Of a stretch of 64,000 nt of DNA, positions 11,270 through 21,412 are shown piece after piece. The stretch is from assembly GCA_051294375.1 (NCBI GenBank), contig CM119267.1, forward strand, positions 13,463,081-13,527,080, in the 5' to 3' direction. Numbering within the stretch: position 1 is the first letter of the stretch; every line of letters begins with the position of its first letter. The position numbers were made by a program, and so were the translations under genes. Under the pieces are notes generated by a model. The model was given only the letters and a program-made list of their open reading frames with translations, searched no databases and was not told where the DNA came from. This stretch comes from Paraspadella gotoi. Its lineage: Eukaryota; Chaetognatha.

Positions 11270-12003
11270 TAGAGTGGAGCACTGGGGAACATAAATTTTA
11301 TGAGTGACCAAACAAGGATATTTAGACGTGAGATAGTATGATTAAAGAATTAAAAAAATATTTTGCTTATTTGTTTGGGGAACAGTATCATTAATTACAA
11401 TATATTTATAGTAATATTCTTAGTAGAAATAAGTTTGAGTTTATTTGCAACAACGATTTTATTAGTACATAAGGACGTACATGTTTCGGCTTTAGTTACA
11501 AGCCTTCTTCAGCGTCATAGAGAAAAATTCTTATAAAATCATAAATTTTTAAAATAATTTTTTTAAAAATTTTTATTTAAGATTCTGATTCTTCACAAAA
11601 AGTTAGATCAAAAATATAAATATGTTATTAAAAATTTTAATGTCTTCAGCGTCAAAAATAAAAAAAAAGTCAAATTCTCTACTTTTTTATACTTTGTAGT
11701 AAAAACTATTATATAATGAAACTTTTTAATTATTTTTCGCAGCTTTAACCTAAAAATATCATGTAACATATTTTACAAAAGTTTTTCAGTTTTTTCCGGC
11801 AAATCCAAAACTGTTTTTAAAATTAAGAAAATATGATTTTGAAATTTTATGATTTTATAAGGATATTACTATAAAGAAAATTCAATTAATAATACTGTTA
11901 TGAAAATTTTTTTTGAAAAATAGTTTAATTATTTTTTATTACATATACAAAGGTAGCAAAAAAATATTGTTCCATCGCTCAATCTTTTCATCACTCCACC
12001 CTA
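11270..12003 (+). mobile_element. hAT-like MITE with 8-bp target duplication
   Basis: The ends are TAGAGTGGAG and CTCCACCCTA, an imperfect 10-bp inverted repeat. It is flanked by a perfect 8-bp duplication, ATGATTAG (11262-11269 and 12004-12011). The interrupted host sequence is the CCCATGATTAGGGCTTTAAT segment of the TIR transposon, seen uninterrupted at about 46030. An 8-bp duplication and a YARNG-type terminus are typical of hAT elements. No transposase is present (734 bp). A second copy is at 56656-57235. Confidence 0.85.
11478..11512 (-). ncRNA. Decayed hammerhead ribozyme motif
   Basis: On the minus strand: CTGAAGA (core T to A change), stem II GGCTT/AAGCC intact, GAAAC, then ATGTA (GUA triplet). 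The core change would be expected to abolish cleavage. It lies in a PLE-type end fragment (about 11440-11520) nested inside the MITE at 11270-12003. Confidence 0.6.
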
Positions 12004-12499
12004 ATGATTAGCGCTTTAATTTGATACCACACCCACCTTGCTATCTATTTTCTTTCAAAAGTTATTCAAGAAAATAACTTTTTTTACTGTTAAAGAAATA
12101 AGGATTTGAACTACGCAGTACAAATCTTTGTTAAATAAAAATTTCGGCAAAGCGGGAGTATCTCGCTTAATCCTATTGGTACAATACTTAAATTTTAAAA
12201 TAATTCTTGAAGAAAAATGTTTTATCATCTAGAGACCTATCACTTTCAGATGTACCCATTGTCTTGCTCATTTATGGCTTTTGCTTGAAGAAATCAGCAA
12301 AACGTTTCCTCTTTTTTTTAAATAGTTAGTACTAGCGCGTCAAAAATCTAAGGAGAAAGTCAAAAATTTTATTCTGATAAATTTTGCCTTTTAAGGCTGA
12401 CATTTATGACCATATCTCGGAAACTATTGTAGGAATTTTAAAACGGTTTTTTGCAAGTGAATATTGACATCACCCTCCAGCGACTGGCATAAAAATATA

Positions 12500-13160
12500 T
12501 AAAAAAATTAATTAAAATTAGCTCTCATTTGGAAATCTAAATTTATTGTATCCTAATACTTTTTTTATATCCCGTCAAGGGTCTTCTATAAAAAAAAAAA
12601 TTGGAAACAAATCTAACAAAGATGTCCATAAAAATTTATACAAAGTTTTTTCTTCTGTAAAACTAGATTAAAAAAAAATTAACTGTAAGCTCAATTTCTA
12701 CAACGAAATTTTCAATTTGAAATTAATTCTTTATAGTAAGCTCAATTTCTACTTCTTATATTTAATTATTTTTTTTTGGGGGGGGAGTACATATTCGGAT
12801 AAAATAATAATAAATATTAAATTATTATCCAAAACTACTATATATATAATTATATATATAATTTAAAATGGTGAAACAATCATAAAATTTTCATAAAATC
12901 CCCGCTCATAGCCCATTTTGATATCCAAGGGCACAACTTTTATCCCCCCTGCATATAAATATAATGGCTTATTTTTACATTCGCCGAACGGGATTTTGCG
13001 GTCGGTTTTTATTTTTTCGCTTCTTATGAGCGACGTATATAGAAATCTTTCTACGCAAAAATAAAAAAAGACACTGGTAAGAAAAACAATTTTTTATTAC
13101 AAATTCCTAACCACCCCTAACCTTAACCACCCCTAATCCCTAACCAACTTTAACCCAATT
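12500..13160. other. AT-rich interval ending in telomere-like sequence
   Basis: No gene. Bases about 12960-13160 (ATTCGCCGAACGGGATTTTG, then CCTAACCACCCCTAACC) match 41412-41575, a second copy of the same repeat with the same degenerate CCCTAA tail. Confidence 0.5.
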
Positions 13161-13690
13161 GCAAACCATTTTAAAAAAATCTTAAAAGCATAAGGATCGT
13201 CGCAATCCATAGAAAAATCTGGATTGACGACAAATTTTGATACTAAAAAAAATAAAATTTGAGAAAAGAAAATTAGATTATAAACAGACAGAAAAATTAT
13301 ATTTTGCGATTGTCAATTTAAAAAAAATAATAAAGTACCAAGGAAAATTAAAGTTACAGTTTCTGAAAAAAAAAAACTTTTTCATTGTTAAAAAATAACT
13401 GATCAGCAGACGCAGTCCTTAAGAAAAAAAAAAGGAATAAAAATTCGATGTTGCGATAGCAAAATGATAACATGCACGAATGCGATGCTTAATTTTACAA
13501 GTTCAATCCTAATTCAATTTTTTTTTAATAAAAACGCAGAGAGAGAGAGAGAAAGAGAGAGAGAAAAAAAAATCAAAAGGCAGCAGCAGAAGCAGCAGGA
13601 GAAAAGAGAGAAAAAGAATAAGCCCATGCAGAGCCAGCTGCAGACTCGTTTTTTCCCCTATGATAGGGACCAACTCCAGATATAATATAA
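13160..13690 (-). repeat. Repeat B-related copy (antisense), first part
   Basis: It matches 50440-51600: AAGGATCGTCGCAAT, AAATCTGGATTGACGACAAA, ATAGCAAAATGATAACATGC and the AGAGAG plus CAGCAGAAGCAGCAGG segment. At 50560 the corresponding site is expanded by about 770 bp of purine repeat. The copy is continued at 14860-15160 after interruption by repeats F and C. Confidence 0.55.
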
Positions 13691-13784
13691 AATTTTGACT
13701 ATTAGCAAAGTATTTTTAGTGTCTTGACTAAATATTTAAGCAATCATTTTCTAAAAAATTTACATTATATGTCTTGATTAATAC

Positions 13785-14350
13785 ATTAAATGAAATTGGT
13801 ACAACCAATATAAAATTATCCATTCATTTAATAAATAAGCTATCTTGCCCTGACTTTACAGGCTTTGGTGGTTTAAGGCTCCATCACTCTTACATATAAT
13901 GACATAGCAGGTCCCTGCAAGCTTTCAATTCAAGACTCTTTCACAGACTCGTTTATTCACTCCCAGAGTACCTGTGCTTCCCTATCAATGAAGTGAAAAT
14001 ATTTCAAAGAATGTTTTCAATTGTATGAAAAGACCACTCCTTAAGTATTAGATCGGGGAATACTTATTGTACTCCGCACTAGCATCAAAATACAAGGAGC
14101 TGAATTTTATGAAATTGGTACAACCAATATAAAAATTATCCATTCATTTAATAATAAGGCTATCTTGCCCTGACTTTGGACAGGCTTTGGTGGTTTAAGG
14201 CCTCCATCACTCTTACAAGATAATGACATATGCAGGTCTGCAAGCTTTCAATCAAGACTCTTTCACAGACTCGTTTATTCACTCCAGAGTACCTGGCTTC
14301 CCTATCAATGAAGTGGAAAATATTTCAAAGAATTTTTCAATTGTATGAAA
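13785..14350 (+). repeat. Repeat F, two direct copies
   Basis: Two copies (13785-14040, 14108-14350) of a 240-bp sequence running from GAAATTGGTACAACCAATAT through CTTTGGTGGTTTAAGG and CAAGCTTTCAATCAAGACTC to TGAAGTGGAAAATATTTCAA. A third copy is at 62155-62400 and an antisense fragment at 21565-21665. The two are separated by about 65 bp. The GC-richer core is conserved between copies. The class is unknown. Confidence 0.65.
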
Positions 14351-14379
14351 ACAATATTACTTGTCTTTTTTTACATTAT

Positions 14380-14860
14380 AAAATTTTTTTTTGGAAATCT
14401 TAAAATTTTTTGATGGATTCTGATACAGCATAAAAAGTTAAACAAGAATATAATTACAGCTTTTAAAAATTTTTATGTTTGCTATGTGAAAATATAAAAA
14501 ACTGATAAAATTATCGAAAGATGATGATGATGATGATTTTTTACGGTTTTTCTTATTTTTGACTCACTTATCATGAAAATATTTAAAAAAGAAGTATACT
14601 TTGTGTAGACAACTTTTTATGAGCTATCTGAATCTGGTCTTAAAATTTAAAAATTCTGAAAAAAATTTTTGGCCTATCCTATTTATAAATAAATATTAAA
14701 AAATTAATTATTTGGGTATAGAGCCACATAAGAAATGTTTTGTCCATTGGAAGTATACTTCAAAATGTATAAATTTTCGTTTGAGCATGTAATCATTCTA
14801 AATTTTTGACTCACCCCATTGAGTGGGGCTACCCTACCTATGATTATGAATCAGTGACTA
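14380..14860 (+). repeat. Repeat C copy
   Basis: It runs from TTTTTTGATGGATTCTGATA through GATGATGATTTTTTACGG, CTTTTTATGAGCTATCTGA, GGGTATAGAGCCACATAAG to GACTCACCCCATTGAGTGG. Further copies are at 32520-32990 (+), 22490-22855 and 24594-24830 (-, split by the PLE), 38870-39440 and 40370-40720 (-). The family is a favoured insertion target here. Confidence 0.65.
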
Positions 14861-15180
14861 GGGAAAAGAGAGAGGAGAGAGACATGTAATTAAAAGAGAA
14901 AAGAGAAAGAAATATAAAAATAAAAGAGAGAAAATTTGTTTGTTTTGATAAAACGTAAACAAAACATATTTAATAACTGTCCAAACTCAATTTTAAGCAC
15001 ATCGATGATGAGAAGCTGTCGATAAATTTTCAGCTTCATACACCCAAATTTAATCATAAAAAAGGCGATCTATAATTTGGAACGCCGACGACGACGACGC
15101 CACTTATGCGCAAAAGCGCAAAAGCGTTACAATATCGTCGCAAACGCTTAGCGATTGCGACAATAAATATAACACAAAAA
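14860..15180 (-). repeat. Repeat B-related copy (antisense), second part
   Basis: It matches 51600-51880: TTTTGATAAAACGTAAACAA, CGATGATGAGAAGCTG, TTTTCAGCTTCATACACCC and GGAACGCCGACGACGACG. The sequence is non-coding. Confidence 0.55.
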
Positions 15181-15204
15181 TATTGTTTTTCCTTGTTTGT
15201 TTAC

Positions 15205-16174
15205 TAGAGCATTGAAAAATAACAAAATATAACAAATCAAGTGAGGTACATAGCTATTTAGTGTAATGTAGTCAGTAGAATTCGATGGTGATGACCATTT
15301 TTTTGTATAATTTTATCTTTCTTGTCGGAAATGACGGTTTTTAATGTATATAAAATTGTTATAAAATAGCAAAAGTTATGATAAATCAAATTATTAAAAT
15401 TTTATAAAATTTATATGAGCTTTTGAAATATAAAAATAAAGACTTATAAAGATATTTTGGTAAGTTTATTTCTAAATTTTATGTTTTATAAAAAGTTAGT
15501 TAACTATATTTATTAATAATTATGAGTAAAAATTGGGTTAAAGTTAAAAATTAATATTTTCAAAATTTTTTTCATGGATTTGCATTCTTTGCAAAAAGTT
15601 GATATAAGAAGATATAATTTTTATATCAAAATTATGTTATTAAGTTGGTCAAAATTAAGAAACACTATAATTTTAAACCAAAAATTGAAAAATTAAACAA
15701 AAATAATAGTTTTTAATATTTTTAACCTACTTAATGAAAGAATTTTTTAAAATGGATTATACTTTCTTATATCAACTTTTTGTAAGGAATTCAAATCCGG
15801 TTTTAAAATTTTAAATTTTTTATTTTTTCACTTTAGCTTATTTTTTATTATTATTTATTAATAAATATAGCTAACAAACTATTAATAAAATATAAAATTT
15901 GTAAATAAACTTACCAAAATATGTATATGGGTCTTTATTTTCATATTATGTAAATTAAATATGGCTTATCTTAATAATTTGAGTCTCTTATACTCTACAA
16001 TGTTTCTCCCATTTTAATAGTACCTTATATGCTACAAAAATCGCCATTTCCGACAAAGAAGATGAGACTATACAAAAAAATGGTTATCATCATCGAATTC
16101 TACAGACTTTATTACACTAAAATAGCTATGTACCTCACTTGATTTGTTATATTTCGTTATTTTTCAACGTCCTA
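15205..16174 (+). mobile_element. hAT-like palindromic MITE with perfect 8-bp duplication
   Basis: The termini are TAGAGCATTGAAAAATAAC and GTTATTTTTCAACGTCCTA. The inverted similarity continues over at least 120 bp (for example AAATCAAGTGAGGTACATAG at the left and its complement at 16125-16145). It is flanked by TTGTTTAC at 15197-15204 and 16175-16182. The empty site is visible at 41600 (TTGTTTACGTAC). It is non-coding, 970 bp. Confidence 0.88.
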
Positions 16175-16216
16175 TTGTTTACGTACAACGAATTTTATTA
16201 AGAAACATAAATTTCG

Positions 16217-16253
16217 GACATTTTTCGGCTTCAATGTAAACCATCCTCATCGC
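16217..16253 (-). ncRNA. Decayed hammerhead ribozyme motif
   Basis: On the minus strand the order is GATGAGG, a GGTTT...AAGCC stem II, GAAAA and a TGTC triplet. The CTGATGA box is damaged. It is the inverted partner of the better copy at 16357-16396. Confidence 0.45.
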
Positions 16254-16356
16254 AAAAACAAATTGATTTGTAAAAAAAATATTTTCACAGACTGAAAAGT
16301 TTGAAGAGACAAAAAGAGAAAGATGCATTTGTTTTACAAATCAATTCGTTTTTGCG

Positions 16357-16396
16357 CTGATGAAGGCTTACATTGTCATTGAAGCTGAAACATTTC
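16357..16396 (+). ncRNA. Hammerhead ribozyme motif (core intact)
   Basis: CTGATGA at 16357-16363, stem II GGCTT/AAGCT with a 12-nt loop, GAAAC at 16387-16391, then ATTTC in place of ATGTC, so the triplet is UUC rather than GUC. The core residues are intact, while the triplet is a weaker class. Confidence 0.65.
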
Positions 16397-16440
16397 CAAA
16401 ATTTGTTTCTTTATAAAACTCGTACGTAAACAAACAATTC

Positions 16441-16606
16441 ATTTTCTACCTAAAACAAAAATAACAATTAAAATAAGTTTAAACTAAATATTATTTATTA
16501 TAAAATTATAAAATTTGTATTACTATACAAAAAAGAATATATTATTGCGCAAAATGAGAATCGACGCGAGAGGGAAAACAAAATTAAATGGTGTTACCTA
16601 AGGTTG
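16441..16606 (+). repeat. Segment duplicated at 42088-42770
   Basis: ATTCATTTTCTACCT, TATTGCGCAAAATGAGAATC and AGAGGGAAAACAAAATTAAA are shared with 42100, 42655 and 42690. The 42-kb copy has about 400 extra bases in the middle that include an exon-like frame (42437-42586). Confidence 0.5.
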
Positions 16607-16775
16607 GTTCCGAACGTCGAATAGTAAAGGTCCGGAGTTCTAGCAGTTAAGAGGGACGGGGCGCTTAACCCGCCTGTAACACGGTGTTACAGCCTGATCC
16701 GAAGCTCAGGGACTGTTTATATTGAACGGTTCTGTCACTAACTCATAACAATAATTACTGTCTCTTCAGATTCTA
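16607..16775 (+). mobile_element. tRNA-derived SINE family 1, 5'-truncated
   Basis: It matches the body and 3' end of the SINE at 26224-26459: CAGTTAAGAGGGACGGGG, GCTTAACCCGCCTGTAAC, GGTGTTACAGCCTGATCCG and the tail ATAATTACTGTCTCTTCA. The A box half is missing. Confidence 0.75.
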
Positions 16776-17717
16776 TTTTCGTTAACGCACTATGATCCCA
16801 GATGAACAAAAACATTACTAACACGACTGAATAGTATTCAGTGAATACTGATAGGGTGTCAGGAGAGAGTTTTGTAATAGTACGAGAGCCAAATTAAAAT
16901 TTCAGAATTTTCGCTTTCTTTTTTTTTTTTTTTTTTGCAGGGTCCAACGAAATGGAGATGACATGATCCGTATTACGATCGCTGGCGCGTCCAAGCTCGA
17001 AATTCCTTAGCGGTTTCGGCCATGTTCGGAAAATCTGCGCACAACGTTCGAACCCAGGTTCTCAAAAGTTACAAGGCTCACGCTTAGTCTTACAAAAGGC
17101 CCAGTGTTCGTTAAAAACCAAACAGTCAGAATCATAAACCAAGGTTAATATAAAATAAAAATTTGAAAAATAAAAGCTAACAAGACTAAATACAAACATG
17201 AAAGTTAATAGTAAAATTTAAATCGAATATATAATATCGCATATATCATCGCAGAGGGAATCGGAACCAAGAATGGAATCGGATCCGCGACTCGGATGAA
17301 ATCCGCAGAGTATTATTATTAAATTTATTTATTTTATTTCGAGAATAAATTTGAAATAATAACATTTTAATGGTTTACAACAACGATAGCCTTTTCTATA
17401 GTCCTTTTTAATTGTTTACGACCACGATAAAATGTTTTTACATGAAAATGTTATCATTTCGTCTCTAAATCGAATATAAAAAATAAAAGTAAATTTTTTG
17501 GATCTCTGTTTCTGCCAAAAATCTTGTAATTATAGTAATAATAATTTAGGAAAAATGATTTTTGATTTCGTAATGAGTTTATTTGACAATTATTTAAGTA
17601 ATAATATTTAAATATTAAAAAAAGGTCGTACCCTAGGTACGATTTTCTATTGACGATTTTCGATAGAACGATACGATAAGTTAATTCATTTTTGCCTAAC
17701 CCCCCAAAAATTAGGGC
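16776..17717. other. Upstream region of the zinc-finger gene
   Basis: Mostly AT-rich. A T-tract followed by GCAGGGTCCAACG (about 16920-16950) looks like a 3' splice acceptor, and another possible acceptor (CCAAAAATTAG) lies immediately before the start codon at 17718. A non-coding 5' exon is therefore possible. No promoter element could be identified. Confidence 0.35.
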
Positions 17718-19913
17718 ATGTCTCCCCAACGAGCGTCCCTATCTGCCTGCGCTTCCCGACGGGCCTCAAGTTCCGGATTAAACTATGAATCCTCCCGGCA
17801 CCGCTCCCTTTCAAACGAAGAGTCTGAGGGAGGCCGCCAGTGCAACGTCTGCGGCGGCCATCTTGTTTCCGGGCATCCGCGCGGCGGAACCTGTCACGCC
17901 TGTGGAATGCGCGTTTGCCACCGGTGCCGCTCCCCAGCCGATGACAGCGTCCGGTGGGTCTGCATTCCATGCGAACGCAGAAACTACCTGCGGGCGGCAC
18001 GTTCGGGAGAGTGGCAAACGCTGAGTCCGTCGATCTACTCGGCGGCGAGTGATTTTCCCAGAAACAACTCCAGCACTATGGACTCGCGCCTCCTCAAAGG
18101 ACTACGTTTAAGCCCACAGACATCACTCGAATCATCAGGTCCGCACTCCTACCGCAGTCAGTGGAGCACATCGTCCTGGGGGGTAGCCTCGCATGGCTCT
18201 TTTAGCGATGCAGTTATGAGCCCTAGCCCAACGGGGCAGCCGCCACTGGTGCCTGGCAGGGTGGGCGGTCCGCCTAAATTGCGAGTGCCGCGACCAGAAA
18301 AAGACAATGTTGAGAATGAGGGGCGCTCAGAGGATCATAGACATTTCGACTGCCCAAAGAGCCCCAGTCCCAACTCTAATCGGTCTAGAGAGGGCTGGAA
18401 ACGTCAGAGGACCATCTATGAGGACACATTTGTAGGTCACCCGGACGATCAGACCACGATGGCACCGTCAACAGACTGGAGAGGCGTCTTGGACGGCGCC
18501 TCCTCCTCCTCCGAAGAGAATGAAGCGGTGGAAGAGCTGCGTCCGAAGCCACCAAGTCCATCCCCTCTTAACAGGCGGCGATCCATTTCGGACCCGCCGC
18601 CAGCTCGCCGAGAATCGGAGCCGGCGCTCAGCAGCAACGCCTCAAATTTTTTGCGCCAGCGATTCATGAAGTGGCGGGACTCTTGGAATCCGCTGAGTAA
18701 TCTCAACAAATCCATCACCTCGACAACGACAACCACTGAAGATGGCACTATGGTGTCAAGCTTCGACTCGAACCAATCGAGTAGCAAGAAGGATTCGCTG
18801 ACGATATCCGTGCAGCAAGTCTCCAGCAAAAAGTTTCATAGTACCACTGACGAATCGGACGCCTCGGATAGTTCCGATTATGATGAAAGCTACCAACCAG
18901 AGCTTTCCAAAATAGAGACCGTCTCTGGCGTCTCGTACTACCGCAGGAAGGTGCTATCAAGGGTCCCCAATGTTTCAGGAAAAAAACTTGAGAACCAGTC
19001 ATCCAGCTCCGGCGAAAGTGTTGACAAGATCCCTAAAGCCTGGCAGAGGTACGCTCTTCTTCGAGGCTTCCCCATTCCAGGAAAGCCTATCCGCTTATTT
19101 TCTCGAAAACCGGCCAACCTGTCGACGGACTCGAGTGCGACGGAAAAGTCTTCGCCGCTTGGCCATTCACTCCCGCCAGCTTATTCCCCGTTTTCCCGCG
19201 CACCGTCCCACTCCCCGCGCGACTTTTCCCGCGGCGATTCGTCGGGAAGTAACAGCGGGGCGTCCATGTCTTCGTCTCGTTTCGGTTTTGGCAGCACCTT
19301 TGGGTCGCTGGGGTCGCGGAGCGAAAGCGAATCATCAACTGGCTACGAGAGTAGTGATGCGAATCTCGCGGTTGCGGCAACCACCGTGGCGGCCTCGGTC
19401 GCGTTCAAACGTCATAGCCGTCGTAGCCGGTTGGCCCATCGCATCGGCGCCACGCCGACCAGCCCCCATCACGCGCCCCTGAGGCAGAGCTCATCCCCTA
19501 CGCTGGGCGCCACGCCTGTCTCACGACACCGCTCTCTCTCTCCCCTCGTTAAAGGCCATTCCACCACGGCGACGTCTAAAGACGGCACGCACCTCACAAC
19601 ACCGAGTTTCAACGCCGCTTCTTCGCCGCCGCGATCCCCACTCTCCACGCACTCGCCACACCCTCGCGTAATACCGTCACTCTCGCTCAGCGCTGAGGAC
19701 GAGGACACGGGGCACTTCACCGTACAGAGGGGACTTGCCTCAAAACATTATGGCGGTGGCACCAGCCCCGTTCATCATAAACATTCAAGATTTGCTCAGG
19801 CGAGGGGCCACAGCTTGCAACAGTACCATTATTGCGACGAGACAGGACACCTTACAGCGCATCCAGAAATAGAGATCATTGCTCCAAGCGATGAGGAGGA
19901 CGGCTACGCCTAG
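17718..19913 (+). CDS. FYVE-type zinc-finger protein, RIM/Rab-effector-like
   Basis: This is a 731-residue uninterrupted frame in DNA that is visibly GC-richer than its flanks. Residues 42-85 hold eight cysteines spaced C-x2-C-x13-C-x2-C-x4-C-x2-C-x11-C-x2-C, the two-zinc FYVE/RabBD pattern. After the last pair comes a basic stretch and a SGEW motif, similar to the SGAW that follows the finger in RIM, rabphilin and synaptotagmin-like proteins, which bind Rab3/Rab27 at secretory vesicles. Residues from about 100 to 700 are Ser/Pro/Arg-rich and look disordered. No PDZ or C2 domain follows, and the frame stops after DEEDGYA, so it is either a short Rab effector or the 5' exon product of a longer gene. 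The ATG is the first in frame (TAG GGC ATG). The family assignment rests on the finger alone. Confidence 0.8.
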   Translation: MSPQRASLSACASRRASSSGLNYESSRHRSLSNEESEGGRQCNVCGGHLVSGHPRGGTCHACGMRVCHRCRSPADDSVRWVCIPCERRNYLRAARSGEWQTLSPSIYSAASDFPRNNSSTMDSRLLKGLRLSPQTSLESSGPHSYRSQWSTSSWGVASHGSFSDAVMSPSPTGQPPLVPGRVGGPPKLRVPRPEKDNVENEGRSEDHRHFDCPKSPSPNSNRSREGWKRQRTIYEDTFVGHPDDQTTMAPSTDWRGVLDGASSSSEENEAVEELRPKPPSPSPLNRRRSISDPPPARRESEPALSSNASNFLRQRFMKWRDSWNPLSNLNKSITSTTTTTEDGTMVSSFDSNQSSSKKDSLTISVQQVSSKKFHSTTDESDASDSSDYDESYQPELSKIETVSGVSYYRRKVLSRVPNVSGKKLENQSSSSGESVDKIPKAWQRYALLRGFPIPGKPIRLFSRKPANLSTDSSATEKSSPLGHSLPPAYSPFSRAPSHSPRDFSRGDSSGSNSGASMSSSRFGFGSTFGSLGSRSESESSTGYESSDANLAVAATTVAASVAFKRHSRRSRLAHRIGATPTSPHHAPLRQSSSPTLGATPVSRHRSLSPLVKGHSTTATSKDGTHLTTPSFNAASSPPRSPLSTHSPHPRVIPSLSLSAEDEDTGHFTVQRGLASKHYGGGTSPVHHKHSRFAQARGHSLQQYHYCDETGHLTAHPEIEIIAPSDEEDGYA

Positions 19914-21110
19914 AAGCCCATCATATATGGGGTGGGACGAGTGAGAGGTGCCTTTATTCTTGTTTGCTTTTTAAAACGTCCTAATCAAAATCTTGCAAAC
20001 TGCTTAAAGTAAAATTTAAGGTTTTTACAACGTAGGGATAAAGCAGAATTAAAATCGTTTAAAATTACAATTTTCTAAACCATAAAGCATTAATATTAAT
20101 TTTAAATCGATGTAGAGTTTTTTAATTGATTTGTGAATTTGTCGAAACAGCAAAGCAAAGCAAAGCATGAAGAATAAGAAGCGCTTTATTATTAACAAGC
20201 TTTAAAGTTTTATAAATACATTTTCTCCTCTCTCATCAAAGTTCTCTTCAGAAAAGAATAAATTCTCTACAATAAATTCTCTCTCGATTATTCGCTCTCT
20301 TCCGTTTTGTAAATCACTTTAGTGATACTTACCCCCTCAAATTGTACATTTAAAAAAAAAAATTTCATCTATTTAACTTTTCTTTTCTACTAGAAGGATT
20401 TGTCTCTTACTTTCTCTACTATGAGCATTTTCCCTTTACTTTCTATAGAAATTTGCTCTTATTTCTGCACCCACAAGTTCTTCACTTGCATTGCTTTATA
20501 CAAAATAACAAATTTTGCTTATTTTAGTTTTAATAAACCAGATGGATGTACAAGCAAAAAACAAAATAGCAATAAAATTTAGTTTAAATATATGTACTAG
20601 AGGTTTTAATATTTTTTTAAACAAAAGAACAGTTAAAACTATTAATTTTTTTTTATTTAGATTTTAACCTATTCTATTAGAGGGCTCTATAAAGAAAGAA
20701 GCTTTTTGTAAGACAAAAGAACATTTAAAATAAATTTTATCGGCACCCACTAAATCATCACTTGTAACTGCTCTTCAACAAAATAGCAATTATTTTTAAA
20801 ATTTTTTATTATTTTATTTTTTTTGTATTTAATCTTTTTTTGTTAGGTTTTGTAATTAGATATGAAAATATTTCAGTTTAATGATTTTATGCTAAAAACG
20901 CTGATGAAGGCTTGAATTAAAACTAAAACATGTACATTATATAAATAAAATTGTTAATAAACTGAAATATTTTTGCATCTAACTTAAATCTTTTTTTTAA
21001 TTTAATTTTTAACAAATATTATTTTCTTATTCTATTTTATTCTATTTCTTATTATATATCTTGATCTAAGCATTTTTGTCATATATCATACATCAAAACA
21101 AAAATATTTT
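19914..21110. other. 3' flank of zinc-finger gene; AT-rich
   Basis: AATAAA signals occur at about 20258 and 20270, usable as polyadenylation signals. Bases 20394-20825 are a repeat shared with 32977-33375 (GGATTTGTCTCTTACTTT, CTATAGAAATTTGCTCTT, TTTTAATAAACCAGATGG). No further gene is seen. Confidence 0.5.
20901..20934 (+). ncRNA. Decayed hammerhead ribozyme motif
   Basis: CTGATGA is intact at 20901-20907, but stem II (GGCTT with ACT) is damaged, GAAAC has become AAAAC, and the triplet is GTA. It sits in a fragment resembling other PLE ends (CATGTACATTATATAAATAA). Confidence 0.5.
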
Positions 21111-21124
21111 TACAAATACCAAAA

Positions 21125-21195
21125 TATTATTAATGCCATAGTAACAGTTCAGTTTAAGCCCTTGAAAGTGATTTACATGTATTGGCGCAGCCACT
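21125..21195 (-). repeat. Repeat E copy
   Basis: It is the antisense of CAGTGGCTGCGCC-AATACATGTAAATCAC, continuing to AAACTGAACAGTTACT. The same roughly 65-bp block is at 31858-31920, 34845-34905 (-), 38555-38620 and 61258-61322. This conserved GC-richer piece could be the terminus of a transposon. Confidence 0.6.
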
Positions 21196-21412
21196 AGTTT
21201 ATCTTCTTCCCGAAACATTTACGTATATAGTATATATATAATATACAAATATATTATTATGTTGAACAGTTATACTTAATTTTTTATATGTTCATGAATG
21301 ATTCTATGTATCTATCAATTTATCATGTTACTGAAGGATGAATAAATAAAAAATTAACGATTGAAAAAATGCTTCTATCTCAATATTTCCTGAACATGAT
21401 CAATTGATCATT

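Larger units (their letters stand above)
10235..12490 (+). mobile_element. Diverged copy of the 2.2-kb TIR transposon family, interrupted by a MITE
   Basis: Blocks shared with 35744-37963 and 44907-47091 include TAGTTAGTGTTACGTCTC, CGGGAAGTAGGGTAAC, CACAATGATGTCTTGC, GTAATTCAGTCTTTCC, CTGTGTAAAGATTTA and CAAAGCGGGAGTATCTC. Its left end differs (GGTAGATTCCTCCATCG, shared with 62917), so it belongs to a subfamily. A hAT-like MITE sits at 11270-12003. No transposase frame remains. Confidence 0.6.
15181..16440. mobile_element. Palindromic HHR element, interrupted by a hAT-like MITE
   Basis: The left arm starts TTCCTTGTTTGTTTAC (15190) and resumes at 16175 with TTGTTTACGTACAACGAA; the right arm ends CTCGTACGTAAACAAACAA (16424-16441). 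Each arm carries a hammerhead motif facing inward-out (minus at 16217-16253, plus at 16357-16396), separated by about 100 bp including AAGAGACAAAAAGAGAAAGA. The same palindrome occurs at 41590-41850. The arms are imperfect copies of one another. Confidence 0.7.

Noticed and set aside
14520-14536. GATGATGATGATG as a hammerhead core
   Set aside because: Simple trinucleotide repeat in repeat C without the second core box.
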